Position numbers and translations under genes: made by a program. A DNA stretch of 64,000 nucleotides from Roseimicrobium gellanilyticum (lineage in GTDB: Bacteria > Verrucomicrobiota > Verrucomicrobiia > Verrucomicrobiales > Verrucomicrobiaceae), in contig NZ_QNRR01000002.1 of assembly GCF_003315205.1 (NCBI RefSeq), positions 652,881-716,880 of the forward strand, given 5' to 3'. This document shows positions 1-8,212 of this stretch, piece after piece. The first letter of the stretch is position 1, and every line of letters begins with the position of its first letter. The notes beneath the pieces were generated by a model. It made no database searches, was not told the DNA's origin, and worked only from the letters and a program-made list of their open reading frames with translations.

Positions 1-1341
1 GATGACGGCCATCACCGCACTCTGCAGCACCAGCATGGGCAGCGTGAGCAGCGCCAGCACCGCTTTTCTTGTGCCGTGGAACAGAGGGGCCCAGTGGGAG
101 AGGGGGGCGATGTGAAACAAGGCTGTGGCCCGCCAGTGCTCGGAGCGCTGCAGCAGGAGCATGGCCTGCAGGGGGATGATGCCCATGTAGCAGGCCATGA
201 AGGCCTGCAGCCAGGAAAACCTCTCCGTACGGTCTCCGCTGCTGGAAGTCAGCACCATGATGAAAGGCATCACCAGCAGAGGGGCGATGCCCGGATACAG
301 TCGCAGCTTCATCTCGCGGTCGCGGAACATGTAGGCGGTGGTGAGCATGAAAGCCTGCTTCTCCGTAGTGTCCCGCAGCCACCAGCGGAGCAGCGGGAGA
401 TTGAGCAGCTGCTTGAGACGTTTGCCGCGTGGCTGTGTGGCGGACTCCACCGGGTTTGCCATTTCATTGAGCGCCATCAAGCCCTTCCCATACGCGGAGC
501 CCAGCACGCCAAAGGCGAACCAACTCACCAGTGCTGTCGCTGCGAGCCCCGTGCCTGCCGCGATGAGCAATCGCGGTGAAGCACCGGAGCCTGACACTAC
601 GGAGTCGAGCGCGCCGAACCAGACTGGCGGGAGTGCCAGTGCCCATGGGCTGAAGGCTTCGATGCTCGTGAGGTCCTTCATGCCCAGTGCGCGTGGCAGG
701 ATCTGGGCACCCACCACCATCACCACGGCGAGCAGGGATTGCAGGCCCGCCAGCACGTTGTCCAGCCGCTCGCGCCCCATCCATTTCAGACACAGGTTGT
801 ACACCAGCACGATGCAGGCGGAGCAGAAGACCATGAGCAGCACCGTAGAAACGAAGTGTGCCGGAATGAAGGCATACGTCGCACCCTTGCTCCACAGTCC
901 TGCCACCATGCCAATCGCATTCAGGGAAAGTGCGAGCAGCAGAGCGAAACATACGAGCACGGCAATCTTCGCCCGCAGGAGCTGCCGTGGTGTCACCGGT
1001 CGGTGAAGAAGGATTTCCGCCTCCTCCTTCATGAAGAGCATGGTGCCTGCATTCGCTGCCAGAGTCAGGCTGGCGAACATGAGCGTCCAGGCGTGCAGCA
1101 CGCTGGCGAAGGTGAATGTCTCCAGCGTGGGAGCGAGCACGGCGGGCACGGCGCCGAACACTCCGAACAGCAACATCGAAATCCCGAGTCCCATGTGCTT
1201 CCGCGCCTGGTGGGAGGCAGCGTGCTGCGCGGCGCGTCCTCGAAAAAGCAGCTTCCAGAAGAGGCGTCGCAGCACCGCCTCCGTGGAAAGAACCTTCGCC
1301 GGAGAATCGAACAGCGCGGGGCTGGTGGCGCGATCGTGCAT
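1..1341 (-). CDS. ABC transporter permease (3' part outside window)
   Basis: Membrane subunit of an ABC-type exporter, paired with the ATPase gene 26 bp upstream on the same strand. From ATG at 1341 the frame stays open for 447 codons to the left edge, so the C-terminus is missing. After a basic N-terminus of roughly 50 residues come hydrophobic segments (for example GISMLLFGVFGAVPAVLAP) and a cytoplasmic stretch reading RPVTPRQLL, of the kind seen in large ABC-2-like permeases. The last in-window codons (ALLTLPMLVLQSAVMAVI) are again a membrane segment. Substrate unknown. The frame was read directly from the minus strand. Confidence 0.8.
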   Translation of the reverse strand, partial: MHDRATSPALFDSPAKVLSTEAVLRRLFWKLLFRGRAAQHAASHQARKHMGLGISMLLFGVFGAVPAVLAPTLETFTFASVLHAWTLMFASLTLAANAGTMLFMKEEAEILLHRPVTPRQLLRAKIAVLVCFALLLALSLNAIGMVAGLWSKGATYAFIPAHFVSTVLLMVFCSACIVLVYNLCLKWMGRERLDNVLAGLQSLLAVVMVVGAQILPRALGMKDLTSIEAFSPWALALPPVWFGALDSVVSGSGASPRLLIAAGTGLAATALVSWFAFGVLGSAYGKGLMALNEMANPVESATQPRGKRLKQLLNLPLLRWWLRDTTEKQAFMLTTAYMFRDREMKLRLYPGIAPLLVMPFIMVLTSSSGDRTERFSWLQAFMACYMGIIPLQAMLLLQRSEHWRATALFHIAPLSHWAPLFHGTRKAVLALLTLPMLVLQSAVMAVI

Positions 1342-1367
1342 GAGCGGCGTGGGTTTTCTTTTTCTGC

Positions 1368-2144
1368 TCAGTGTTTCACCATGAGTTGCTTGGCAAAATC
1401 CTGCGCCCGCGCCTCGAGATGCGTGAGACCCGTGAGCTGTGTGAAGAGATGCTCCAGTGTTCCCGCCTGGTGCTCACGTACCAGGGCGCCGGGATCGCCC
1501 TCAACCAGAAGCCTGCCTTGCACCATGATGGCCACGCGATTGCACACGCGCTCGACGACATCGAGAATATGCGAGCTGTAGACGATGGTCTTGCCCTCGC
1601 GCGCCAGCGTCTCCAGCAGTGCCTTGAAGCCAACCGCGGCGTTTGCGTCGAGGCCGTCCAGAGGTTCATCCAGGAAGACGACGCGCGGGTTGTGCAGCAG
1701 CGCGGCGGTGATCACCACCTTGCGCTTCATGCCTTTGGAGTAGGCACCTAGCAGCTTTGTCTCAAGAGTGTTCCAATCGAGCTCGAAAAAATCAAGGAAC
1801 TGGCGGATGCGCGGCTTTGCTTCTTGCTCAGAGATACCATACAAGGCGCCGACCATCAGGAGAAACTCCAGGCCGGTGAGCGCCTCGTACACGGCGCCCG
1901 AGTCCGGGACGAATCCCAGCAGCCGCTTTGCTCCGATGGGGTCCGCGGCTACGTCCACACCGCAGATGATCGCTGTGCCCGCATCCGGCTTCAGCATGCC
2001 GGTGAGCATCTTCAGCGTGGTGGTTTTCCCTGCGCCATTCGGCCCCAAAAGTCCCACGATGATGCCGGGCGGCACCTCCATGGTGAGATCCTCCACCGCC
2101 GTCTGCGGGCCGAAACGCTTGGTGAGTCCGCGAATGGAGATCAT
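1368..2144 (-). CDS. ABC transporter ATP-binding protein
   Basis: Energising subunit of the exporter whose permease follows. The 258-residue length is normal for a single nucleotide-binding domain. Walker A is GPNGAGKTT (34-42), the signature is YSKGMKRK (135-142), Walker B ends in FLDEP (D159, E160), and the H-loop histidine is H202 in SSHILD. The Q-loop region has GFVPDSGAVYE, as in the ABC-2/CcmA type of exporter ATPases. ATG start at 2144; the gene opens the two-gene ATPase-permease operon. The substrate cannot be inferred. Confidence 0.95.
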   Translation of the reverse strand: MISIRGLTKRFGPQTAVEDLTMEVPPGIIVGLLGPNGAGKTTTLKMLTGMLKPDAGTAIICGVDVAADPIGAKRLLGFVPDSGAVYEALTGLEFLLMVGALYGISEQEAKPRIRQFLDFFELDWNTLETKLLGAYSKGMKRKVVITAALLHNPRVVFLDEPLDGLDANAAVGFKALLETLAREGKTIVYSSHILDVVERVCNRVAIMVQGRLLVEGDPGALVREHQAGTLEHLFTQLTGLTHLEARAQDFAKQLMVKH

Positions 2145-2259
2145 GCGCGAGTACGATGCGCGGGTTTTACCGTGGGTGCAACCCCAGCCTCAACTTCGGA
2201 GTCATCGGCAGGAGCCAGAATGGCGTGCCCTTACCCAATCAGAGTCTCCACCCAGCATG

Positions 2260-3561
2260 CTACTGCTGCACTTGCTGGGCGGCTGCATACTTTGCGATTT
2301 CGGATTGCCACCACGAATCGAGGGCCTTTGTCTGTGCTTCCATCTTCCTCGCGGATCGCTGGGCGTCGCCTTTCCACCACCACACCCGGGCGGATACAGC
2401 GGACAGGAGGGTGGATGCCGCGCGCAGGGACTTGAGGTACATGTCCCCGCTTTCTTCATACTTGCGGCGGGATTCGCGCACGGCGGCCTTCTTCATCCAC
2501 TTCGCGATCCGCTGGAGTTCACGTTGATGGCGGCTGCGCCATGCCCAACGGCTGACGGGCGACCGTTTCACGCGCCGGACAACATGCAAAGCTCCCTGAG
2601 CAGCCTCCCGCAACACGGCCGTGCTCTCACCGGATGAAGTCAACAGAGACTCGAGGCGCATGGCGTGGTCCCGGAGGCGCTTCTCCTCAGCGAGATGGAT
2701 TTGAATTTTTGCGGTGGCTTCCAGAAGCTCGTCCAGCGCTTCGTTTGCCGCCTTGGGGATGGCGTCATAGGGATCCCCCCAGTTGGAACCATTGATGTTC
2801 ACACACGGAGACGGCTCGGAGAGTTGGCGGTAGACCGTTTCGTTGCGACGGAATTTGTCCCACGGCACGTCGGCCCGTTTGTTCACATAGTGGTACTGGT
2901 GAAGGACAGAGGGCTTGTCCACGTGCCGCACCTCCAGACCGGACATGCGGATCCGGTGAAACAGTTCCACGTCGTCATAGGCAAATCCCAGCGCATACCG
3001 CTCGTCAAACCCACCCAGCGCCTCAAGGTCGTGGCGGGTGATGGCATTGCAGTAGTGATATCCATTGGGGACAATGCGCGAATGATTGTACCAGCCTTCG
3101 CCTGCCATCTCCACGGGCACGCTATCAAGGAAAGTGAAGGAGCCTGCCTGCGCCTGCACTTGGGAGGCGTCTCCATGCAGGGAAAGTGTGTCTGCCTCGC
3201 TCAGGGCGTAGCATGCATAAGTGAGGTACACCCCCTTGCGCAGGTGCTCATGCACGTGGCGGAGAATGGGTCCCACATGGAGGCACTCCGGGTTTTGCAG
3301 CACGATGGCATCTCCCTTCGCCTGACGAATCGCAAAGTTGAAGGGAATGCAGGGATTCATGTACCACTTCCGCCCAGGATCGAGCCGGTAGACCCGGAGG
3401 AAGGGAAAGCGCTCCACGAGATCCTCGATGCGTTCCTCCTCCCGACTTCCGTCATCCACCACGACAAACTCAAACTCCGGCCCTCCATGCCAGAGAATGC
3501 TTTCCAGCGTGCGGATAAAGAGGGTCTTCCGATTGTAGTAGGCGGTGACGAAGGAAATCAT
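2260..3561 (-). CDS. Family 2 glycosyltransferase with C-terminal helical extension
   Basis: Predicted cytoplasmic GT-A glycosyltransferase for a surface polysaccharide. The start is set at ATG 3561 because it overlaps the stop of the epimerase gene as ATGA and gives a typical GT2 N-terminus (MISFVTAYYNR); the frame remains open further upstream. The nucleotide-binding motif VVVDDGS is near residue 36. The block GGFDERYALGFAYDDVELF around residue 190 matches the galactosyltransferase-type C-terminal motif (GFDE...DVEL). From about residue 270 the protein is basic and helical, with no recognised domain. It is the last gene of the nucleotide-sugar operon, so it probably transfers the sugar made by the three genes before it. 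Acceptor and donor are inferred only. Confidence 0.85.
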   Translation of the reverse strand: MISFVTAYYNRKTLFIRTLESILWHGGPEFEFVVVDDGSREEERIEDLVERFPFLRVYRLDPGRKWYMNPCIPFNFAIRQAKGDAIVLQNPECLHVGPILRHVHEHLRKGVYLTYACYALSEADTLSLHGDASQVQAQAGSFTFLDSVPVEMAGEGWYNHSRIVPNGYHYCNAITRHDLEALGGFDERYALGFAYDDVELFHRIRMSGLEVRHVDKPSVLHQYHYVNKRADVPWDKFRRNETVYRQLSEPSPCVNINGSNWGDPYDAIPKAANEALDELLEATAKIQIHLAEEKRLRDHAMRLESLLTSSGESTAVLREAAQGALHVVRRVKRSPVSRWAWRSRHQRELQRIAKWMKKAAVRESRRKYEESGDMYLKSLRAASTLLSAVSARVWWWKGDAQRSARKMEAQTKALDSWWQSEIAKYAAAQQVQQ

Positions 3562-4751
3562 ACCCGGGCCGGCTTGCTGTTCTCCGGAGCTTCCGCATGA
3601 CCGTTGGCTTCCCGTGCGTGCCATACCACCCGCCGGACGTAATCCGTGTATCCACAGATGATTTTAGCCACCTTCCACGAAACTTGCTCCACGAGATAAT
3701 CTGCCGGTACCCTCGGTCTGGAACCCGAGCGGTGTTGAGCCACGGTGATGGCCACCGCCTGGCGTATGCGACGTTCGCAAAGACCGCTCATCACCAGCAC
3801 GCCTTCGTCCATGCCTTCCGGACGCTCATGGGCCTCGCGAAGCGTCACGGCCGGGAAGCCCATCAAGGCGGATTCTTCGGTGATGGTTCCACTGTCGGAG
3901 AGCGTGCAGTATGCTCCGCACTGCAGCGCCACGTAGTCTGGAAATCCGAGAGGAGGCATGGTGCGCAGCAGTGGATGCAGTGTATGCCCACCCGCCTCCA
4001 TCCGTTTTCTGGTTCGAGGATGCAGGGAGACGATCATGGGAAACTGAAACTCCTCCGCCAGGGAGCCCAGGGCCTGGGCAAGGGACGTGAGGTTTCCCGG
4101 GTCATCCACATTCTCCTCCCGATGGATGCTGACCACGAAGTAGCGCTCGCGCTCCAGTCCCAGACGCGAAAGGATGTCTGAGGAGCGGATTTTCGCAGCG
4201 TGATGATCCAGCACCTCCTTCATCGGAGAGCCGGTCTTGATCACCCGATCCTCCGGAAGCCCTTCGCGAAGCAGATTCCGCCGTGCGTGCTCCGTGTAGC
4301 AGAGATTCATGTCACTGACGTGATCCACAATCCGCCGGTTGATTTCCTCCGGCACGCGCTGGTCGAAGCAACGATTGCCCGCCTCCATGTGGAAGATGGG
4401 GATTCTCCTTCGCTTGGCGGGAATCACGCACAGCGCGCTGTTGGTATCCCCAAGAACGAGCAGCGCCTCGGGTTTCTCCTCTTCCAGCACGGCATCGACT
4501 TTCAGGATGGTGTTGGCGATGGACTCCGCGGCAGTCGCGCCGGCTACTTCCAGGAGGATGTCCGGCCTGCGAATCTCAAGCTGATCGAAAAAGATGCCGT
4601 TGAGCTCGTAGTCAAAATTCTGTCCGGTATGCACCAGCACGTGATCCGCCACGCTGTCCAGCACTGGAATGACCCTGCTCATCCGGATGATTTCCGGGCG
4701 GGTGCCTACCACGGTCATCACCTTCAATCGTGCGCGTGCGCTTTCACTCAT
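3558..4751 (-). CDS. Non-hydrolysing UDP-N-acetylglucosamine 2-epimerase (WecB/WbjD/CapG type)
   Basis: Interconverts UDP-HexNAc sugars at C2. The start at ATG 4751 overlaps the preceding stop as ATGA and gives VMTVVGTRPEIIRM near the N-terminus, the family hallmark; an in-frame extension to 4916 is not used. Other family blocks are HMEAGNRCFDQRVPEEINRR (epimerase core), SIHREENVD, SLHPRTRKR and SDSGTITEE. At 397 residues it has family length. Its position after a CapE-type dehydratase and an RmlD-like reductase argues for the 6-deoxy-L-HexNAc branch (WbjD/WbvD/CapG) over WecB making ManNAc. That assignment is contextual. Confidence 0.9.
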   Translation of the reverse strand: MSESARARLKVMTVVGTRPEIIRMSRVIPVLDSVADHVLVHTGQNFDYELNGIFFDQLEIRRPDILLEVAGATAAESIANTILKVDAVLEEEKPEALLVLGDTNSALCVIPAKRRRIPIFHMEAGNRCFDQRVPEEINRRIVDHVSDMNLCYTEHARRNLLREGLPEDRVIKTGSPMKEVLDHHAAKIRSSDILSRLGLERERYFVVSIHREENVDDPGNLTSLAQALGSLAEEFQFPMIVSLHPRTRKRMEAGGHTLHPLLRTMPPLGFPDYVALQCGAYCTLSDSGTITEESALMGFPAVTLREAHERPEGMDEGVLVMSGLCERRIRQAVAITVAQHRSGSRPRVPADYLVEQVSWKVAKIICGYTDYVRRVVWHAREANGHAEAPENSKPARV

Positions 4752-5578
4752 GGTCGTCGTTGGTTCTGGCGTGGCTGGTCGTGGTGGTGGGACAGTATCC
4801 ACTGCCGCAGTTCCAGCAATTGTTCCCGGAGCGGAGGGCGCACCAGATCCGGCACAAGAGTGCGATTGATGCTCTGGGGCGCTGCAGTCGGGCGCAGTTC
4901 TTTCTCCACGGCCCATACTTCGGCAATGAGTGAGAGCAACTCAAACTTGCTCACGCTCTCCGCAGTACCCAGCTGCGTCACCCCGGGGGACAAGGACGTC
5001 GTGCCCTGGATGATTTCCATGGCGGTCCTGGCCCATTCGAGCGTGGTGACGCCATTCCACCGGTGATTGGTAAACCCGTTTACCGTGCCCTGTTGTTGCA
5101 GGAACCAGGCCAGCAGCCCCCATCCGCTTCCCAGGTCCGGTCCGATGAGGGACGTGCGCAGACAGTAGACACGCGGATCCATGGCCACTGCTTCGCCGAG
5201 CATCTTGGAGAGGCCATAGGCGTCCTTTGCGTCGGTGGAGTCATTCGTGCGGTATTGGCCCCTCGTGCCTGCGAATACACAGTCCGTGCTCGCGTGAATC
5301 ATCCGCTGTCCATCACGCAGAGCGTGCAGCAGATGAAGCGGGAACTGTGTATTCGCACGGAAGAGGACCTGCGCATCCTCCTCCTTTTGCGGAATGGCGC
5401 CCAAGGCATTGATGACCCAGGGACACCCAGACTCGCGCACCGCATCCAAGAGCAGATCATCCGCTGCGCCGGTGTACCGATGTTCACTGGTGACCACGTG
5501 AAAGCCCGCGTCCTGAAGACATGCCACCAGCAAATGACCCAACATGCCACGGTGGCCAAGTACGAAGATGCCGCTCAC
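4748..5578 (-). CDS. RmlD-like SDR reductase of nucleotide-sugar synthesis
   Basis: Extended short-chain dehydrogenase resembling dTDP-4-dehydrorhamnose reductase. The nucleotide-binding loop is GHRGMLGHLL, the active-site block STDCVFAG, and the YxxxK pair is YGLSK. It should reduce a 4-keto-6-deoxy intermediate made by the upstream dehydratase. Start: GTG at 5578 is preceded by AGGAG (5589-5593) at 10 nt spacing and aligns with RmlD N-termini; an upstream GTG at 5623 without such a site is the alternative. The C-terminal cupin domain that CapF/WbjC (about 370 residues) carries in the L-FucNAc pathway is absent. That points to WbvR-type chemistry. Confidence 0.85.
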   Translation of the reverse strand: MSGIFVLGHRGMLGHLLVACLQDAGFHVVTSEHRYTGAADDLLLDAVRESGCPWVINALGAIPQKEEDAQVLFRANTQFPLHLLHALRDGQRMIHASTDCVFAGTRGQYRTNDSTDAKDAYGLSKMLGEAVAMDPRVYCLRTSLIGPDLGSGWGLLAWFLQQQGTVNGFTNHRWNGVTTLEWARTAMEIIQGTTSLSPGVTQLGTAESVSKFELLSLIAEVWAVEKELRPTAAPQSINRTLVPDLVRPPLREQLLELRQWILSHHHDQPRQNQRRP

Positions 5579-5588
5579 GCTGGTATTG

Positions 5589-5593
5589 CTCCT
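5589..5593 (-). promoter_or_regulatory. Ribosome binding site AGGAG deciding the reductase start
   Basis: AGGAG on the minus strand, 10 nt ahead of GTG 5578. It favours this internal GTG over the GTG at 5623, which has no purine-rich sequence in front. Confidence 0.5.
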
Positions 5594-5629
5594 GGGTTGC
5601 TTGATGAACGCGCCATACGCCACGTAGCT

Positions 5630-6685
5630 TTAACCTGCCCGCGTCTCCAGATCCGCGATGGTGCGCAGCTCATTCTGAATAAATTCCAGGCTCATCAGCA
5701 GGTCCACGAGTTCGCTGTCACTGAGACGCCGGGTGTTTTCCGAAGTGTAGTCCGCAGCCCCGGTCACGGCGTGCTCACCCATATCTGTGTAGATCGCGTA
5801 GTTGAGGTCCCGCGCATCCGAGGGAATGCGATAGTACCCCGCACGATCCTCAGCCCGGATCATCTCTTCACGGGTCAGGAGGGCCTCATGTTTCTTTTCC
5901 CCGTGGCGGGTGCCGATGATCGTGATGGGGCTGGTGGATTTGAAGATGGACTTCAAGGCGGTCGCCAGTTGGCCGATCGTGACGGCAGGCGCCTTCTGCA
6001 CAAGCGTGTCACCGCCCCTGCCATGTCTGAACGCGTAGAGCACGAGATCCACGGCATCCTCCAGGGACATCATGTACCGCGTCATCTCCGGGTCCGTGAT
6101 GGTCAAAGGTTGTCCTGCCTTGATTTGCTGCACGAAAAGGGGGATGACCGAACCGCGTGATGCCATCACGTTGCCATAGCGCGTGATGCAGATTGTCGTG
6201 GCAGCTGGAGGCAGGTCACGTGATTTCGCCGCGGCCACCTTTTCCATGAGCGCCTTGGACATGCCCATGGCGTTGATGGGATACACGGCCTTGTCCGTAC
6301 TGAGCACGATCACGTGTTCCACGCCGTGGTGGATGGCGGCGTTCAGTGTGTTTTCCGTGCCCAGCACATTCGTGTACACCGCCTCCATGGGGTGGAACTC
6401 GCACGAGGGCACCTGCTTCAGGGCCGCTGCGCAGAAGACCATGTGCACCCCGCGCATGGCGCCGGAGATGCTGTTGAAGTCACGCACGTCCCCGAGATAA
6501 AACTTGAGGCGGGGATCGCGGTACTCGACCCGCATGTCCTCCTGCTTCTTTTCGTCGCGACTGAAGATGCGGATCTCAGCGACTCCTTCCTTGAGGAAAC
6601 GCCGCACCACCGCATTGCCAAAGGAGCCGGTGCCCCCTGTGATGAGGAGGGTCTTGTCCTGAAAGCTGACTTCTTGTTTTGCCAT
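5630..6685 (-). CDS. UDP-GlcNAc 4,6-dehydratase/5-epimerase (CapE/WbjB/FnlA type)
   Basis: First enzyme of 6-deoxy-L-HexNAc nucleotide-sugar synthesis: it removes water from UDP-GlcNAc and epimerises C5. ATG 6685 gives MAKQEV and then the Rossmann motif ITGGTGSFGNAVVRRF (GGTGSFG at 17-23). The family block STDKAVYPINAMGMSKALME shows the YxxxK tyrosine replaced by Met (MGMSK), a known trait of the CapE/FlaA1 group, so this is not a defect. The 351-residue length is typical. It heads the operon; the reductase start follows about 50 bp after its stop. An upstream in-frame extension to 6778 lacks family similarity. Confidence 0.92.
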   Translation of the reverse strand: MAKQEVSFQDKTLLITGGTGSFGNAVVRRFLKEGVAEIRIFSRDEKKQEDMRVEYRDPRLKFYLGDVRDFNSISGAMRGVHMVFCAAALKQVPSCEFHPMEAVYTNVLGTENTLNAAIHHGVEHVIVLSTDKAVYPINAMGMSKALMEKVAAAKSRDLPPAATTICITRYGNVMASRGSVIPLFVQQIKAGQPLTITDPEMTRYMMSLEDAVDLVLYAFRHGRGGDTLVQKAPAVTIGQLATALKSIFKSTSPITIIGTRHGEKKHEALLTREEMIRAEDRAGYYRIPSDARDLNYAIYTDMGEHAVTGAADYTSENTRRLSDSELVDLLMSLEFIQNELRTIADLETRAG

Positions 6686-7099
6686 GTGCAGGGGGGCTGT
6701 GCGCGTGCAAAAAGTGGGTGTCGGCTCTACCTCCCACGGATGGCCGTCATCTGCAAGAGCGCAGGACAACAACAACATGGAGATGGTGTGACCTCTTCTT
6801 GCAAACGGCGTCGGTCATATCTCGATTGTCCCAAGGTGGCAAGATGAAGTTGGCCGCTAGTCCAGCGGGTTCGTCGGTGGATGGCGTGGCCTCTTCCTCA
6901 CAGCCGCCTTCTGGCAGGAATCGGGGGATGGGGAGGAAAGGAGACCGGACAGAAGGAGACATGCACTTTCTGATTGCGTCCGGCAGGCGTGCGGCCTTGA
7001 ATGGGCGCCTGCCGTTTCCGGGAGTTCCGCTCCTGTCACGGACGCTTTTCGCTTCCTCTATTCGAACTCGAAATCCAAGACACCCAACTCAACACCATC
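6686..7099. other. Divergent intergenic region between the sugar operon and the TIM-barrel gene
   Basis: About 410 bp separate two divergent starts, so it should carry both promoters. No convincing gene is present; short open frames here have atypical composition. One structured element is the perfect 9-bp inverted repeat at 6981-7014, annotated separately. No clear -35/-10 pair could be assigned. Confidence 0.5.
6981..7014. repeat. Perfect 9-bp inverted repeat upstream of the TIM-barrel gene
   Basis: CGGCAGGCG (6981-6989) and CGCCTGCCG (7006-7014) are exact reverse complements with a 16-nt loop, ending 86 bp before ATG 7100. It could be an mRNA-leader hairpin or an operator; no T-tract long enough for a terminator follows. 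Confidence 0.5.
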
Positions 7100-8131
7100 A
7101 TGGCGCATCCGCTTCCCAAACTTCACAATGCAATGTGGCCCGGACTCGTCGGAAAAGGCGATGGCGAAGGCCAGGAGCCGCCGATCAGCCTGGAGCGCAT
7201 GCTCGAACTCACGGCCAAGGCTGAGGTGAACGGCCAGAAGTTCGAGGGCATTGACTACTTCCTCTTCCTCCCGCACACCAATCCTGAGGCGAGTGACGAT
7301 GAGTTGAAAAAAATCGCCGACCTCATCGCGAGCAAGGGGTTTGCCGTTGGCTCCCTCGTGGCCCCGGTGTGGCCGGGCACCGTGGGTGATTCCGCCATGG
7401 GAGATGACGCCGCCCAGGAAAAGTTCCTGAGCGCGGTCAAGATGGCCTGCCGCATCGCGGGCGTGTTCAACAAACACGGCGTGCGCAAGTACGGCGTCAT
7501 CCGCATCGACTCCGCCGAGTTCGGCGTGAACAAGTGGCGCGAAGACGCCCCGAAGAACACCGCGCGTATCGTGGATACCTTCAAGAAGGCCGCCAAGATT
7601 GCCGCCGACCACGGTGAGCGCCTTGCTGCCGAAGGCGAAATCTGCTGGGCCGGCATGCACTCGTGGAAGGACATGCTGGACGTGCTCGAAGGCGTGGGCA
7701 TGCCGGAGTCGCTTGGCTTCCAGGCCGACCTCGCCCACACCTACCTTTACACTCTGGGCTACAATGCTCCTGAGCACGCCCTGCTGAAGGAAGGCTACAG
7801 CGAAGCTGAGTTCTACGCCGCTTACGAAAAGATGACCGATGCGCTCCGCCCCTGGACCATCGACTTCCACGTCGCCCAGAACGACGGCACCGTGCACGGC
7901 GCGGGCTCCCACGACAAGACGGGCAAGCACTGCCAGGCGGACGATCCCAATGGCAAGCTCGATATCGTGAAGTGTGCCGGCTACTGGCTCAAGGACGCCC
8001 CCAGCCGCGGCATCCAGCACATCTGCTGGGATGGGTGCATGTTCCCGAACGCCGTGCTCGAAACACAGCAGACCTGGAACACCATCCTCAAGAAGATGAT
8101 CGAAGTGCGTGAAGCCCACGGCTGGAGCTGA
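7100..8131 (+). CDS. Xylose isomerase-like TIM-barrel sugar isomerase/epimerase
   Basis: Cytosolic protein of the AP-endonuclease-2/xylose-isomerase-like superfamily, probably a metal-dependent sugar isomerase. ATG 7100 starts [10 protein letters not shown]; an open extension to 7001 is leader sequence. Barrel-strand motifs carry candidate metal ligands: [14 protein letters not shown] (E, H), [12 protein letters not shown] (D, H), [12 protein letters not shown] (D, H) and [10 protein letters not shown] near the C-terminus. At 343 residues it is shorter than true XylA (about 390-440), so xylose itself is doubtful. It is monocistronic, flanked by a divergent promoter region and a strong terminator at 8167-8198. 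Confidence 0.8.
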   Translation: MAHPLPKLHNAMWPGLVGKGDGEGQEPPISLERMLELTAKAEVNGQKFEGIDYFLFLPHTNPEASDDELKKIADLIASKGFAVGSLVAPVWPGTVGDSAMGDDAAQEKFLSAVKMACRIAGVFNKHGVRKYGVIRIDSAEFGVNKWREDAPKNTARIVDTFKKAAKIAADHGERLAAEGEICWAGMHSWKDMLDVLEGVGMPESLGFQADLAHTYLYTLGYNAPEHALLKEGYSEAEFYAAYEKMTDALRPWTIDFHVAQNDGTVHGAGSHDKTGKHCQADDPNGKLDIVKCAGYWLKDAPSRGIQHICWDGCMFPNAVLETQQTWNTILKKMIEVREAHGWS

Positions 8132-8166
8132 GAGTTGCGGTAGTCTTCACTGCAAATACTTGTGAA

Positions 8167-8198
8167 CCCACAGCATCGAAAGGTGCTGTGGGTTTTTT
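8167..8198 (+). terminator. Rho-independent terminator
   Basis: CCCACAGCA (8167-8175) pairs perfectly with TGCTGTGGG (8184-8192), with an 8-nt loop followed by TTTTTT (8193-8198), 36 bp after the stop of the TIM-barrel gene. Confidence 0.93.
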
Positions 8199-8212
8199 AA
8201 GACCTGCAAACG

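Noticed and set aside
5630-6685. Missing Tyr of the YxxxK motif taken as inactivation of the dehydratase
   Set aside because: The CapE/FlaA1 group naturally has Met at this position, so the enzyme is probably active.
6747-6962. 71-codon minus-strand frame in the divergent intergenic region
   Set aside because: No plausible start context, atypical composition, overlaps the expected promoter region.
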